Below are positions 21,563 to 31,384 of a stretch of 32,507 bases of DNA, piece after piece; the first letter of the stretch is position 1; the number at the start of each line of letters is the position of its first letter. Both the position numbers and the translations under genes were made by a program. The stretch covers positions 1 through 32,507 of the forward strand of contig JAHJQY010000011.1 in assembly GCA_018819015.1 (NCBI GenBank), given 5' to 3'. The notes beneath the pieces were generated by a model that searched no databases, was not told where the DNA came from, and saw only the letters and a program-made list of their open reading frames with translations. Source of the DNA: Patescibacteria group bacterium (GTDB lineage: Bacteria; Patescibacteriota; Minisyncoccia; JAHISW01; Tagabacteraceae).

Positions 21563-22012
21563 GTGGGAAATAAGATTAAAAAAATTCTGCAAGCACACAA
21601 TATTTTACACCAAAGAAGCAAAGAAGTTCTTGCAAGTATTGTTAAAAATAAATGGATTGAATCTTTTGTTTTTACTCCAAGGCACGGGGAATTGGATATT
21701 CATGGCATTGATTTAACTTGGTCTTTTAGGCCGGGGCCAAACGGAGAGGTTGGAATTTCCTGCGCGCAAGAAAAAACCAGAGTTAAAGATATAAAAGTTC
21801 ATTTTAAAAAATATCCATGCATGCCGCTTTATCTTTTGCGGCCCGGTGACAGCAAAGAACAAATTGAGTATGCGTATATAACACTGATTTTAGCTTGCAA
21901 TTCGTATAATGCGGCAGAAAAATTAGCAATTGAAAAAAGGAAAAATCAATTGAGGGGAAAAGTCAGAAAAAAAGAAAGGAGAGTTTGGTTAAATTGGCTT
22001 GATTTTAAATAA
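21563..22012 (+). CDS. Hypothetical protein, possible PD-(D/E)XK-type nuclease fold
   Basis: The 149-residue product starts at GTG 21563 after AGAGGGG. Residues 43-75 read GELDIHGIDLTWSF, then a strand VGISCAQEK. An acidic residue followed about 15-20 residues later by a beta strand ending in (E/Q)-x-K is the layout of PD-(D/E)XK nucleases, and is the reason for the call. The exact residues are not a clean match and the N-terminal helix and basic C-terminal tail (KKERRVWLNWLDFK) are unassigned. Other possibilities are an uncharacterised DNA-binding protein or a nuclease pseudoenzyme. It is a single-gene unit with promoter and terminator. A second overlapping ORF from 21507 looks like a frame shadow. 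Confidence 0.5.
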   Translation: MGNKIKKILQAHNILHQRSKEVLASIVKNKWIESFVFTPRHGELDIHGIDLTWSFRPGPNGEVGISCAQEKTRVKDIKVHFKKYPCMPLYLLRPGDSKEQIEYAYITLILACNSYNAAEKLAIEKRKNQLRGKVRKKERRVWLNWLDFK

Positions 22013-22021
22013 AAAATAATA

Positions 22022-22055
22022 AAAGGGTCTGTCATTTGACAAGGGCCCTTTTTTT
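22022..22055 (+). terminator. Rho-independent terminator
   Basis: aaaggg...cccttt and gtca-tt-tgac pair in a two-part stem followed by seven T, 10 bases after the stop at 22012. Confidence 0.7.
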
Positions 22056-22120
22056 GTTTAAATTAATAGTAATTAAAAGTTCATAATTATTAGCAGTTTT
22101 TAAAAAATTATTTTATAGAT

Positions 22121-22432
22121 ATGGCTAAAAAATTTGATGTTATTCCTCTTGGCGACAGGGTTTTGATTGAACCATTGTCTCAGGAGGATAGAATGAAAAA
22201 GACAAAATTCGGAATCGTTATTCCGGAGACCGTGGACAAGGAAAAAGTTGATCGCGGGACGGTGTTAGCTGTCGGCCCCGGCCGGATAACCGAAGAGGGC
22301 AAGAAAATTCCGGTTTCGGTTAAAAAAGGTCAAATAGTTATTTTTTCCGAATTTAGTTCTGACAAGATTAAGGTCGACGACAAAGAATATTATATTGTCA
22401 GCGAGAATAACATTCTCGCGGTAATTGGCTAA
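22121..22432 (+). CDS. groES: Co-chaperonin GroES
   Basis: The 103-residue product has IPLGDRVLIEPL, the mobile loop region (SQEDRMKKTKFGIVIPETV), DRGTVLAVGPG and the C-terminal SENNILAVIG. It caps the GroEL ring. It heads groES-groEL-lemA-htpX; groEL follows after 9 bases. There is no CIRCE operator (TTAGCACTC-N9-GAGTGCTAA) upstream, so HrcA control is not indicated. A TTATAG box lies directly before the ATG. Confidence 0.95.
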   Translation: MAKKFDVIPLGDRVLIEPLSQEDRMKKTKFGIVIPETVDKEKVDRGTVLAVGPGRITEEGKKIPVSVKKGQIVIFSEFSSDKIKVDDKEYYIVSENNILAVIG

Positions 22433-24669
<2,237 letters not shown>

Positions 24670-24677
24670 TAAAAATA

Positions 24678-25574
24678 ATGAACCTTTATTCTCAAAAAGA
24701 ATCCAATATCCGCAGAACTTGGCTGCTTTTTACGATTTTTTTAATTGTAGTCATGGGCATCGGTTGGGTGTTTAGCCAAATTTACGGCAATCCGGGAATT
24801 TTGGTTTTTGCCGTTGTTTTTAGTTTTTTGATGAGTTTCTTCAGTTATTGGTATTCAGACAAGATTGTTTTAAAAATAAGCCGCGCGCAAAAAATAGAAA
24901 AGAAAAACGCGCCGGAGCTTTATAATATCTTGGAAAATTTATCTATTACGGCCGGTCTGCCAATGCCGAAACTTTATTTGATGGACGAGCAGGCGCCGAA
25001 CGCTTTTGCCACCGGTCGAAATCCGGAGCGCGCGGTGGTGGCGGTGACCAGTGGGCTTTTGGAAAAACTGGACAGGTCGGAGCTGGAGGGGGTTTTGGCG
25101 CATGAGTTGTCGCACATAGGTAACCGTGATATTCTGTTTTCAACAGTGGTTGTTGTTTTGGTCGGTTTTGTCGCTTTGCTTTCAGATTTTTTTATGAGGT
25201 CGCTTTTTTGGGGTGGTTTGGGTCGTGATAGAGAAAGAGGACAGGGTGGAGCAGTTTTAATGGTTGTGGGAATCGCGTTGGCGATTCTAGCGCCCATTGC
25301 CACTACTTTAATACAATTGGCGATTTCAAGAAAAAGAGAATTTTTGGCGGATGCATCCGGCGCGCTTTTGACCAGATATCCCGAGGGGCTGGCCAGCGCG
25401 TTGGAAAAAATTTCAAAAGACACCACTCCTTTGCGAGTCGCCAACAAAGCCACTAATCATTTATGGCTGACTGACCCAAAAAGAAACATTTTTAAACAAA
25501 AAATTAGCGGACTGTTTATGACCCATCCGCCGACAGAAGAAAGAATAAAGAGATTAAAAAATATAAATATATAA
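24678..25574 (+). CDS. htpX: Zinc metalloprotease HtpX
   Basis: The 298-residue product is an M48 membrane protease. Two N-terminal membrane segments (about 15-35 and 39-59) precede PNAFATGRNP, the zinc motif HELSH at 142-146, two more membrane segments (about 152-172 and 190-210) and the third ligand Glu in KREFLADASGA. It degrades misfolded membrane proteins. The C-terminal THPPTEERIKRL is also typical. The operon with GroEL and LemA suggests a stress or quality-control unit. Its stop is immediately followed by the ATG of the next small ORF. Confidence 0.95.
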   Translation: MNLYSQKESNIRRTWLLFTIFLIVVMGIGWVFSQIYGNPGILVFAVVFSFLMSFFSYWYSDKIVLKISRAQKIEKKNAPELYNILENLSITAGLPMPKLYLMDEQAPNAFATGRNPERAVVAVTSGLLEKLDRSELEGVLAHELSHIGNRDILFSTVVVVLVGFVALLSDFFMRSLFWGGLGRDRERGQGGAVLMVVGIALAILAPIATTLIQLAISRKREFLADASGALLTRYPEGLASALEKISKDTTPLRVANKATNHLWLTDPKRNIFKQKISGLFMTHPPTEERIKRLKNINI

Positions 25575-25826
25575 ATGTTTAATTTTGAATCAGAAAAAAT
25601 TAATAACACAGTAGACGGGAATATTCTTCAAAAGTTTGAAGATTATAAAAAAGAACAGATAAATTTTGATGATTTTTTCGGAGAGATGCAAAAATATAAA
25701 AAAGTTGTTTTTGAGGGCGGGAGTGTTCGGCAAAAAAAACTTTTTGACCGATTGGCCAGTGAGGCTTTGCAGGAAGAAGAAACTAGAAGAAGTCGCACGC
25801 AATCGCAACAAGGAGGAGTCGCCTAG
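25575..25826 (+). CDS. Small hypothetical protein ending inside tRNA-Ser
   Basis: The 83-residue frame starts directly after the htpX stop (0-base gap). It is acidic-helical at first (NTVDGNILQKFEDYKKEQINF, shortened here), then has KKLFDRLASEALQEEET and a basic/Gln-rich end. I recognise no family. The last four codons and the TAG (25812-25826) are the first 15 bases of tRNA-Ser, so RNase P cutting of a shared transcript would remove the stop. The even spacing after htpX argues that the ORF is real, but it could be a read-through stretch. Confidence 0.5.
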   Translation: MFNFESEKINNTVDGNILQKFEDYKKEQINFDDFFGEMQKYKKVVFEGGSVRQKKLFDRLASEALQEEETRRSRTQSQQGGVA

Positions 25827-25896
25827 TGGCCTATGGCGCTTGCTTGGAAAGCAAGTTGGGGGCAACCCCTCGCGAGTTCGAATCTCGCCTCCTCCG
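25812..25896 (+). tRNA. tRNA-Ser(GGA)
   Basis: The acceptor stem GGAGGAG/CTCCTCC encloses a D arm (GCCTAGTGGCCTATGGC), an anticodon stem CTTGC/GCAAG with loop TTGGAAA (anticodon GGA), a long variable arm (TGGGGGCAACCCC) and the T arm CGCGAG-TTCGAAT-CTCGC. The discriminator is G and CCA is not encoded. It overlaps the end of the small ORF after htpX. Confidence 0.97.
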
Positions 25897-25904
25897 TTTG
25901 TTTC

Positions 25905-25913
25905 TGTTATACT
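25905..25913 (+). promoter_or_regulatory. Extended -10 promoter of the DUF389 gene
   Basis: TGTTATACT (TATACT at 25908-25913) ends 7 bases before the ATG at 25921, giving a predicted leaderless mRNA. It begins 9 bases after the tRNA-Ser gene. Confidence 0.55.
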
Positions 25914-25920
25914 CAAAACA

Positions 25921-26610
25921 ATGGAAAACGGCGAAAAAAAGACAGACAACATAAAGGACATCGGTGTCCAAAAGGAAGCGGTGGACAAATTGATAGAATC
26001 CAGCACTTTGAATATGGATTTTTATTTTATGATGGTTTTGTCCAGCGCGATTGTTTGTTTGGGGATTCTTTTGAATAATATAGTGATTGTTATCGGCGGC
26101 ATGGTTGTGACGCCTTTTTTGTCGCCGCTTTTGATGCTTTCTCTTGCCTTTGTTATTTCCGACATAGATATTATCAAGCGGTCTTTCTTTATTATTTTAA
26201 AATCTGTTGCCGTGATTGTGGCGACTTCTCTGGTTGTAACTATTTTAGTTCCGTCTTCGGATGTTGATTTGTCTTTAATTAGCGGAATCGGCCACATTAA
26301 TTTGTCTTATTTTTATGTTTCTTTGGTTGTCGGCATTGCTGGCGCTTACTCATGGGCGAGGCCGAATTTGTCTTCCGTTTTGCCCGGCGTGGCTATAAGT
26401 GTCGCTCTTTTGCCGCCTCTCGTGAGTTTTGCCGTCAGCTTGGCCTTTTTTGACGCGGATTTGATTGCCGGTACAATCAGGTCGGCGGCCGCCAATATGA
26501 CGGGAGTTATACTGGCCTCTACTTTTGTTTTCGCCATCCTGGGGTTTTATCGGGTGAGAGGATATGTCCGAAAGGAAATCGGACAAAAAAAAGAAACAGT
26601 TTTGGAATAA
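25921..26610 (+). CDS. DUF389 multi-pass membrane protein
   Basis: I chose ATG at 25921 (after the leaderless-type promoter) because the longer frame would run through tRNA-Ser. The 229-residue product matches DUF389. It has a short soluble start, then about six membrane segments including IVCLGILLNNIVIVIGGMVV and PFLSPLLMLSLAFVI, a WARPNLSSVLPGVAISVAL region with the conserved LPP, and a last segment VILASTFVFAILGFY. The family is widespread and of unknown function, with transport suspected. It is a single-gene unit ending at a terminator. Confidence 0.85.
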   Translation: MENGEKKTDNIKDIGVQKEAVDKLIESSTLNMDFYFMMVLSSAIVCLGILLNNIVIVIGGMVVTPFLSPLLMLSLAFVISDIDIIKRSFFIILKSVAVIVATSLVVTILVPSSDVDLSLISGIGHINLSYFYVSLVVGIAGAYSWARPNLSSVLPGVAISVALLPPLVSFAVSLAFFDADLIAGTIRSAAANMTGVILASTFVFAILGFYRVRGYVRKEIGQKKETVLE

Positions 26611-26642
26611 TTACTTAATAAAATTTTGAATCAGGTTTTTTT

Positions 26643-26671
26643 ATCCACAGTTTTGGTGGATTTTATTTTTT
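26643..26671 (+). terminator. Rho-independent terminator
   Basis: atccac/gtggat stem with a 7-base loop followed by a T-rich tract (ttttattttttt), about 30 bases after the DUF389 stop. Confidence 0.55.
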
Positions 26672-26687
26672 GGAGTAAGATATAAAT

Positions 26688-29600
26688 ATGATAGATAAAT
26701 TTTCTCAAATAAAAATCCCGAAAAAAATTAAAAAACGGGATGGAAGAATTGTTGATTTTGAAAAAGGCCGCGTTGTGGAAGCGGTTTTTAAGGCCTTTGA
26801 AGCCAGCGGCCAGCCGGACCGCGCATTGGCAGAAGATGTCGCGCAAATCACTTTCGGTAAATTAAGCCAGAAATACCTGCCTCGCGGCAAGGCGGGCAAA
26901 AAAAATATTTCCAAAGCAATTCCTTTCATTGAAGAACTTCAGGATATTGTGGAAGAGTCTCTGGTTGAAAAAGGATTTGCCAAAGTTGCCAAGTCTTACA
27001 TTCTTTACCGGCAAAAAAGGGCGGAATTAAGGCGCGAAAAGCAGGAAATTCTGGAAAAAACCGAGATAGATGAAATTGACAAAATGTTTGATTCTAACGC
27101 TTTGCGGGTTTTGAAAAGCCGTTATTTGCGAAAAAACACAAACGGTAAAATAATAGAATCGCCTAAACAACTTTTTCAAAGAGTCGCTATCCATATTGTT
27201 TTGGCAGAAATTGTTCACGATAAGCGCGTTTCGTTAAGGCGTGGAAAGGAAAAAACAGGCGAAGAGGGAATTTTGGAAAACGAGAAGGCCATAGCCCTGG
27301 AAAATTGTTTAAGGATAGGCGGTTATTTCTTGAATCGTTTTCATGTAAAAGGGCTTTATCATTTTTTTAGCCGTTTTGAAAAAGAAGGAAGAACAAAAAT
27401 TAGCTGGGAGGACTTGGTTCGCTTGCTGAAAAATAATCAATTTAGTTCATATCAGAAAAAAATAGACGAATTTTACGAACTTATGGTTTCCCGGGATTTT
27501 ATGCCCAACACGCCGGCTTTGGCTAACTTCGGCAGTTATTTAGGCATGGGGTCTGCTTGTTTTGCTTTGGATATCGGCGATTCCATAGATTCCATAATGG
27601 AAACACTGAAAAGAGCTTCTATTATTTTCAAATCTGGCGGAGGGTTGGGGTATAATTTTTCCAAATTGAGGCCGGAGGGGGATTTTATAAAAACTACCGG
27701 CGGCACATCTTCCGGCCCTTTAAGTTTTATGCGGCTTTTTGACACAATGACCAACGTTGTTAAGCAAGGCGGAATCAGGCGAGGCGCGAATATGGGTATT
27801 ATGAATTCTAATCATCCCGATATAGAAAAGTTTGTGGTTGCCAAGGAGGGCAATGAAGCGCTGACGAATTTTAATATTTCAGTTTTGATAATGCCTGATT
27901 TTTGGGATTGTTATAAAAAAGATAAGCCATATCCGCTGGAAAATCCCAGAACCGGCGAAATTCAGCGTCAAGTTTCTCCAAAAGTTCTTTTTGAAAATAT
28001 AGTTTATCATGCTTGGGAGTCGGCCGAACCGGGAGTGCTTTTTTATGAAAAAATCAATGAGTTTAATCCTTTGTTGAAAGAATTGGGTCCGATTGTGACG
28101 ACTAATCCATGCGTGCCTGACAATACTTGGGTAATGACTTCCAGTGGGCCCCGGCAAGTTAAAGAATTAATCGGTCAAAAAACAGAAGTGGTGGTTGGCG
28201 GCAAAAAATGGTCCAACCGCGGACAGGGCTTTTTTCACACCGGCGACAAACGTCTTTTGAATTTAAAAACAAAAGAGGGGTTTTCAATGTCTTTGACCGG
28301 CAATCATTTGGTGAGAAAAGTAAAAAAACTTACAAGATACGCGATGGATTGTGAGTGGTTGCCGGCGGTTGAGTTAAAAATTGGCGACAAAGTGGCGCTT
28401 AATTTTAATGAAAATTTTTCCTGGGGAGGTCAATATGGAGGAAAAGAAGGATATTTGTTGGGGCACCTTGTGGGCGATGGTGTAATTTGGCGGGGCAAAG
28501 CATTTTTGGAAAGTTGGGGGGAAAGCAAGGGGGAGAAAAAAGTCCGGACAAAAATTGAAGACTCGGTAAAATCTTTTCCTCACAGAGTCGATTTTAAGGG
28601 TTGGGTTTTTAATAAATCGGGAGATAAATATCGGATAACTTCGGCCGCTTTTTCAAAATTGGTAGAAGATTTTGATATTTCAAATAAAAAAATAATAACG
28701 CCGTTTGTTGAGCGGGAGTCTTCAGATTTTTATAAAGGATTTTTAAGGGGATTTTTTGACACCGATGGCTCTGTTCAAGGCAGTCAATTAAAGGGTGTGA
28801 GTGTTCGTTTGGCGCAAAGCGATATAGAACGGCTGGAAGCTGTTCAGAGAATGCTTTTGCGGCTCGGAATATTTTCAAAGATTTATACAAATAGAAGGCC
28901 GGCCGGGTTTCGCAAGATGCCGGATGGCCATGGCGGCCTTAAATCGTATTTTACGAAAGCCAATCATGAATTGGTAATTAGCGGAGAAAATCTTGAGAGG
29001 TTTTATAAAAGAGTGGGTTTTGAAAATTTAGATAAATCGGAAAAACTTGAAAAACTTTTGAAAAAATACAGGCGGATGTTAAACAAGGAAAGATTTTTTG
29101 CCACCGTGTCCGAAATAGTAAAATCCGAAATAAAAAAAGTGTATGATATTCAAATTCCCGGAATTAACGCTTTTGATGCCAATGGTTTTTATGTTCACAA
29201 TTGTGGTGAATTATTGTTGTACCCAAATGAATCATGCAATTTGGGTTCTATCAATCTTTGGAATTTTGTAAAAATTTGCGAAGATGAAAAAAAAGATATT
29301 GATTGGGAAAAGCTGGAAAAGACCGTGCGGCTGGCAGTTCGGTTTTTGGATAATATTATAGATGTTAATCATTTGCCCCTAGTTGAGATAGAAGATATGA
29401 CTTTTAAAACAAGAAAAATAGGACTTGGCGTTATGGGGTTAGGCGATTTGTTTTTTGAGCTTGAATTACCTTACAATTCTCCGGCGGGGCGTGATTTGAT
29501 GGAAAAAATCGCGGAATTTATAAATTACCATTCTAAGCTGGAATCTGTGAAACTGGCCCGGGAAAAAGGAGCTTTCCCGTTGTTTAAAAAGAGTTTTTAC

Positions 29601-30413
29601 GCGGAAGGAAAACTGCCCTTTGCCGGTTTTTATGACAAAAAATCATGGAATTTTGACTGGAAAGAAGTCGCGGATAAAATAAAGAAATATGGTATTAGAA
29701 ATAGTTACACCACCGTTATCGCGCCGACCGGCTCCACATCAATGATTGCAGGATGTTCTTCCGGCATTGAACCGGTTTATTCTCTGGTTTATCAGAAAAA
29801 TGTCGCCGTTGGTTCGTTTTACTATATTGACGCGGTTTTTGAACAGGCCATGCTTCGCGAGGGGTTGTTTGATGAAAATTTAATAACGGACGTTGTTATG
29901 GCCAAAGGGTCGGTTCAGGAGATAAACTATATACCGCCGCGGCTTAAAAAATTTTTTGTGACCAGCCATGATATAAAACCGGAAGACCATATAAAAACTT
30001 TGGCTAGTTTTCAGAAATGGGTGGATTCTTCAATTTCAAAGACGATCAATTTTCCAAAAGAAGCCACGGTGGGGGATATGAAAAAAGCCTATCTTTTGGC
30101 GCATGAGCTGGGCTGCAAGGGAGTGACGGTTTACCGAGATACTTCCATCAAGGGCCAGGTTTTGAACACGGCTTCGGAAAAATCTAAGAGAGCCGACAGG
30201 GGCGACGGGCTTCAAAGAATAAAAGACGAAAAGGCGGAAGGCCTGGTTGTTTATCGCGACGCCTCCACGGTTTATCTGAATGGAAATGGCGGCGAATCCG
30301 CGACGGATTTCAGCGGCAATAAGGCCGCCAAATGCCCGAATTGCAAAATAGAAGTTTCTTTTAAGGAAGGGTGCGCGTCTTGTCCTGTTTGCGGCTGGGG
30401 GCTTTGCGCTTAG
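26688..30413 (+). CDS. nrdJ: Adenosylcobalamin-type (class II) ribonucleotide reductase with intein
   Basis: The 1241-residue precursor begins with an ATP cone (about 5-105; KRDGRIVDFEKGRVVEAVF). The reductase barrel contains MPNTPALANFGS, SACFAL, KSGGGLGYNFSKLRP, GGTSSGPLSFM, GGIRRGANMG, and TTNPC|CGELLLYPNESCNLGSIN split by an intein at 475-838. After the intein come GLGVMGLGDLFF, APTGSTSMIAGCSSGIEP and a C-terminal zinc-ribbon CPNCKIEV...CASCPVCGWGLC. These features fit class II NrdJ, which makes deoxyribonucleotides without a NrdB partner; none is nearby. Residues 64-70 (LPRGKAG), inside the ATP cone, are encoded by an imperfect palindrome and look inserted. Mature host length is 877 residues. 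A weak GGAG lies 12 bases before the ATG. Confidence 0.93.
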   Translation: MIDKFSQIKIPKKIKKRDGRIVDFEKGRVVEAVFKAFEASGQPDRALAEDVAQITFGKLSQKYLPRGKAGKKNISKAIPFIEELQDIVEESLVEKGFAKVAKSYILYRQKRAELRREKQEILEKTEIDEIDKMFDSNALRVLKSRYLRKNTNGKIIESPKQLFQRVAIHIVLAEIVHDKRVSLRRGKEKTGEEGILENEKAIALENCLRIGGYFLNRFHVKGLYHFFSRFEKEGRTKISWEDLVRLLKNNQFSSYQKKIDEFYELMVSRDFMPNTPALANFGSYLGMGSACFALDIGDSIDSIMETLKRASIIFKSGGGLGYNFSKLRPEGDFIKTTGGTSSGPLSFMRLFDTMTNVVKQGGIRRGANMGIMNSNHPDIEKFVVAKEGNEALTNFNISVLIMPDFWDCYKKDKPYPLENPRTGEIQRQVSPKVLFENIVYHAWESAEPGVLFYEKINEFNPLLKELGPIVTTNPCVPDNTWVMTSSGPRQVKELIGQKTEVVVGGKKWSNRGQGFFHTGDKRLLNLKTKEGFSMSLTGNHLVRKVKKLTRYAMDCEWLPAVELKIGDKVALNFNENFSWGGQYGGKEGYLLGHLVGDGVIWRGKAFLESWGESKGEKKVRTKIEDSVKSFPHRVDFKGWVFNKSGDKYRITSAAFSKLVEDFDISNKKIITPFVERESSDFYKGFLRGFFDTDGSVQGSQLKGVSVRLAQSDIERLEAVQRMLLRLGIFSKIYTNRRPAGFRKMPDGHGGLKSYFTKANHELVISGENLERFYKRVGFENLDKSEKLEKLLKKYRRMLNKERFFATVSEIVKSEIKKVYDIQIPGINAFDANGFYVHNCGELLLYPNESCNLGSINLWNFVKICEDEKKDIDWEKLEKTVRLAVRFLDNIIDVNHLPLVEIEDMTFKTRKIGLGVMGLGDLFFELELPYNSPAGRDLMEKIAEFINYHSKLESVKLAREKGAFPLFKKSFYAEGKLPFAGFYDKKSWNFDWKEVADKIKKYGIRNSYTTVIAPTGSTSMIAGCSSGIEPVYSLVYQKNVAVGSFYYIDAVFEQAMLREGLFDENLITDVVMAKGSVQEINYIPPRLKKFFVTSHDIKPEDHIKTLASFQKWVDSSISKTINFPKEATVGDMKKAYLLAHELGCKGVTVYRDTSIKGQVLNTASEKSKRADRGDGLQRIKDEKAEGLVVYRDASTVYLNGNGGESATDFSGNKAAKCPNCKIEVSFKEGCASCPVCGWGLCA
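26876..26896. repeat. Imperfect palindromic insertion in the nrdJ ATP cone
   Basis: cctgcctcgcggcaaggcggg is an imperfect palindrome that adds LPRGKAG between KLSQKY and KKNISKA. In related ATP cones as I know them, these motifs are adjacent. The reading frame is kept. Confidence 0.55.
28110..29201 (+). mobile_element. Intein with LAGLIDADG homing endonuclease in nrdJ
   Basis: The 364-residue element runs from C475 (CVPDNTWVMTSSGPRQVKE, block A) to N838 (GFYVHN, block G), and the next host residue is C839. Block B is LTGNHLV with its His. The two LAGLIDADG helices are YLLGHLVGDGVIW and FLRGFFDTDGSV, each with an acidic residue, so the endonuclease looks intact. Block F is VYDIQIPG...NAFDANGFYVHN. 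All splicing residues (Cys1, block-B His, penultimate His, terminal Asn, Cys+1) are present. It sits exactly before the CGE cysteine, the probable thiyl-radical residue, so the enzyme is dead until splicing. Confidence 0.95.
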
Positions 30414-30471
30414 TTCTAAAAATTGTTAAAATAATAGTATAAAAATAATTATTATTTTTTCAATTAATAAT

Positions 30472-30810
30472 ATGAATATAAGAGATTTAATAAAATTAAG
30501 ATTAACTAACGAAAAAAAAGAGAGAAAAAATTTGCCCAAAAAGCAGGTAAATTATTTTGTGATCGGCGTCGTAGCAGCAATAATAATTTTAGTGTTAGCC
30601 ACTATTGTTTATTATTTTTATTTTAGAGTTGAACTACTGGAAAAGACTGACGATAAATCAATCATAGTTTATCCGCCGGAGCCGACTAACGCGCCACCGC
30701 TTGAAGAAGACGATTTTCCAAAAGCAACAAATGTTCCGCCGTTTGGGGATGATAGCCCGGCGCCTGACCCGACCAACGCTCAGCCGTTGGAGGATTTAAA
30801 TTTGGAGTAA
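30472..30810 (+). CDS. Single-pass membrane protein with Pro/Asp-rich tail
   Basis: The 112-residue product has a short basic N-terminal region, one membrane segment (about 27-50, VIGVVAAIIILVLATIVYYF) and a low-complexity tail. The tail has three repeats of the type PTNAPPLEEDDFP, ATNVPPFGDDSP and PTNAQPLEDLN, about 14-17 residues apart. It resembles no family I know. It lies two bases before the truncated surface-protein gene and may be part of the same surface cluster. The region 30414-30471 before it is very AT-rich, with no clear promoter. Confidence 0.6.
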   Translation: MNIRDLIKLRLTNEKKERKNLPKKQVNYFVIGVVAAIIILVLATIVYYFYFRVELLEKTDDKSIIVYPPEPTNAPPLEEDDFPKATNVPPFGDDSPAPDPTNAQPLEDLNLE

Positions 30811-30812
30811 TT

Positions 30813-31010
30813 ATGTCCAATCAAAACACTAAGCAATTATTAATAACTCTAGCTGTCGTTATCTCTTTATTCCTGGTCAATCAAGCCATCATGGCATGGA
30901 CGGCGCCCAGCGGAGCGCCGCCGTCAAGCAATGCCGCTACACCCATTTCGCCATATGTAGTATTTGTCCATAATTTGTGGTATAGTATGAGATACAAACA
31001 TGGAAATTAA
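30813..31010 (+). pseudogene. Truncated N-terminal copy of the surface protein at 31385
   Basis: The 65-residue frame begins like the gene at 31385: a signal peptide (TLAVVISLFLVNQAIMA) then WTAPSGAPPSSNAATPI. After the last shared base (30946) it diverges into PYVVFVHNLWYSMRYKHGN and stops. The remaining body of the surface protein is absent. Its last bases overlap the start of the coiled-coil gene at 31000. It could be a dead duplicate, a silent donor for gene conversion, or a very short secreted peptide. Confidence 0.6.
30873..30946 (+). repeat. Direct repeat, copy 1
   Basis: A 74-base block from the end of the signal peptide to the NAATPI codons is repeated at 31439-31512 with a few substitutions clustered at the WT-P-G codons. 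The last 30 bases (from gcgccgccg) are identical between copies. Confidence 0.85.
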
Positions 31011-31368
31011 TAAAAAAGAACTAAAAGAGATTTTAGAAGGCCAGAGGGAAGAATATCAGAAATATCTCACAAAAGAACGAGAACAATATCAGTCTTACTT
31101 AGGTGTGCTAAAGGAGGATTTTGAGTCTAAAGTTTCTTTGGTTTCGGAACAGTATGTGGATATTAAAAAAACCTTGAATTTTCATACTGATATTTTGGAT
31201 TCTCATACCGAGATGATTGGTTCAATGAAGATTGATATAGAAGTTATTAAGTCAGATGTGGAGTTTATAAAAAATTCTTTAAAAAAGAAAGTTGATTTGG
31301 AAGAATTTGTCGCCCTGGAGAAAAGAGTCATTTTGTTGGAGAAAAGATTAAGCGCCGGCGCGGCGTAA
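31000..31368 (+). CDS. Coiled-coil protein
   Basis: The 122-residue product is almost entirely helical and charged: KELKEILEGQREEYQKYL, an ITKERE-like heptad region, then HTDILDSHTEMIGSMKIDIE and LEKRVILLEKRLSAGAA. Heptad repeats predict a coiled coil, and small proteins of this kind recur in CPR genomes. No signal peptide or catalytic motif is seen. It lies between the truncated and the full surface-protein genes. Confidence 0.6.
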   Translation: MEINKKELKEILEGQREEYQKYLTKEREQYQSYLGVLKEDFESKVSLVSEQYVDIKKTLNFHTDILDSHTEMIGSMKIDIEVIKSDVEFIKNSLKKKVDLEEFVALEKRVILLEKRLSAGAA

Positions 31369-31371
31369 TTA

Positions 31372-31377
31372 TATAAT
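31372..31377 (+). promoter_or_regulatory. -10 box of the surface-protein gene, leaderless layout
   Basis: TATAAT within the palindrome aattatataatt ends 7 bases before the ATG at 31385. Confidence 0.4.
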
Positions 31378-31384
31378 TATATCT

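Noticed and set aside
22054-22120. CIRCE/HrcA operator before groES
   Set aside because: The region was read for TTAGCACTC-N9-GAGTGCTAA and nothing similar is present; it is only AT-rich.
25666-25920. N-terminal extension of the DUF389 protein
   Set aside because: The frame runs through tRNA-Ser and the preceding ORF; the extended -10 promoter and ATG at 25921 fit better.
26641-26649. Perfect DnaA box TTATCCACA
   Set aside because: It is a single copy, forms one arm of a terminator hairpin, and has no clustered boxes or dnaA/dnaN genes nearby, so an origin is not supported.
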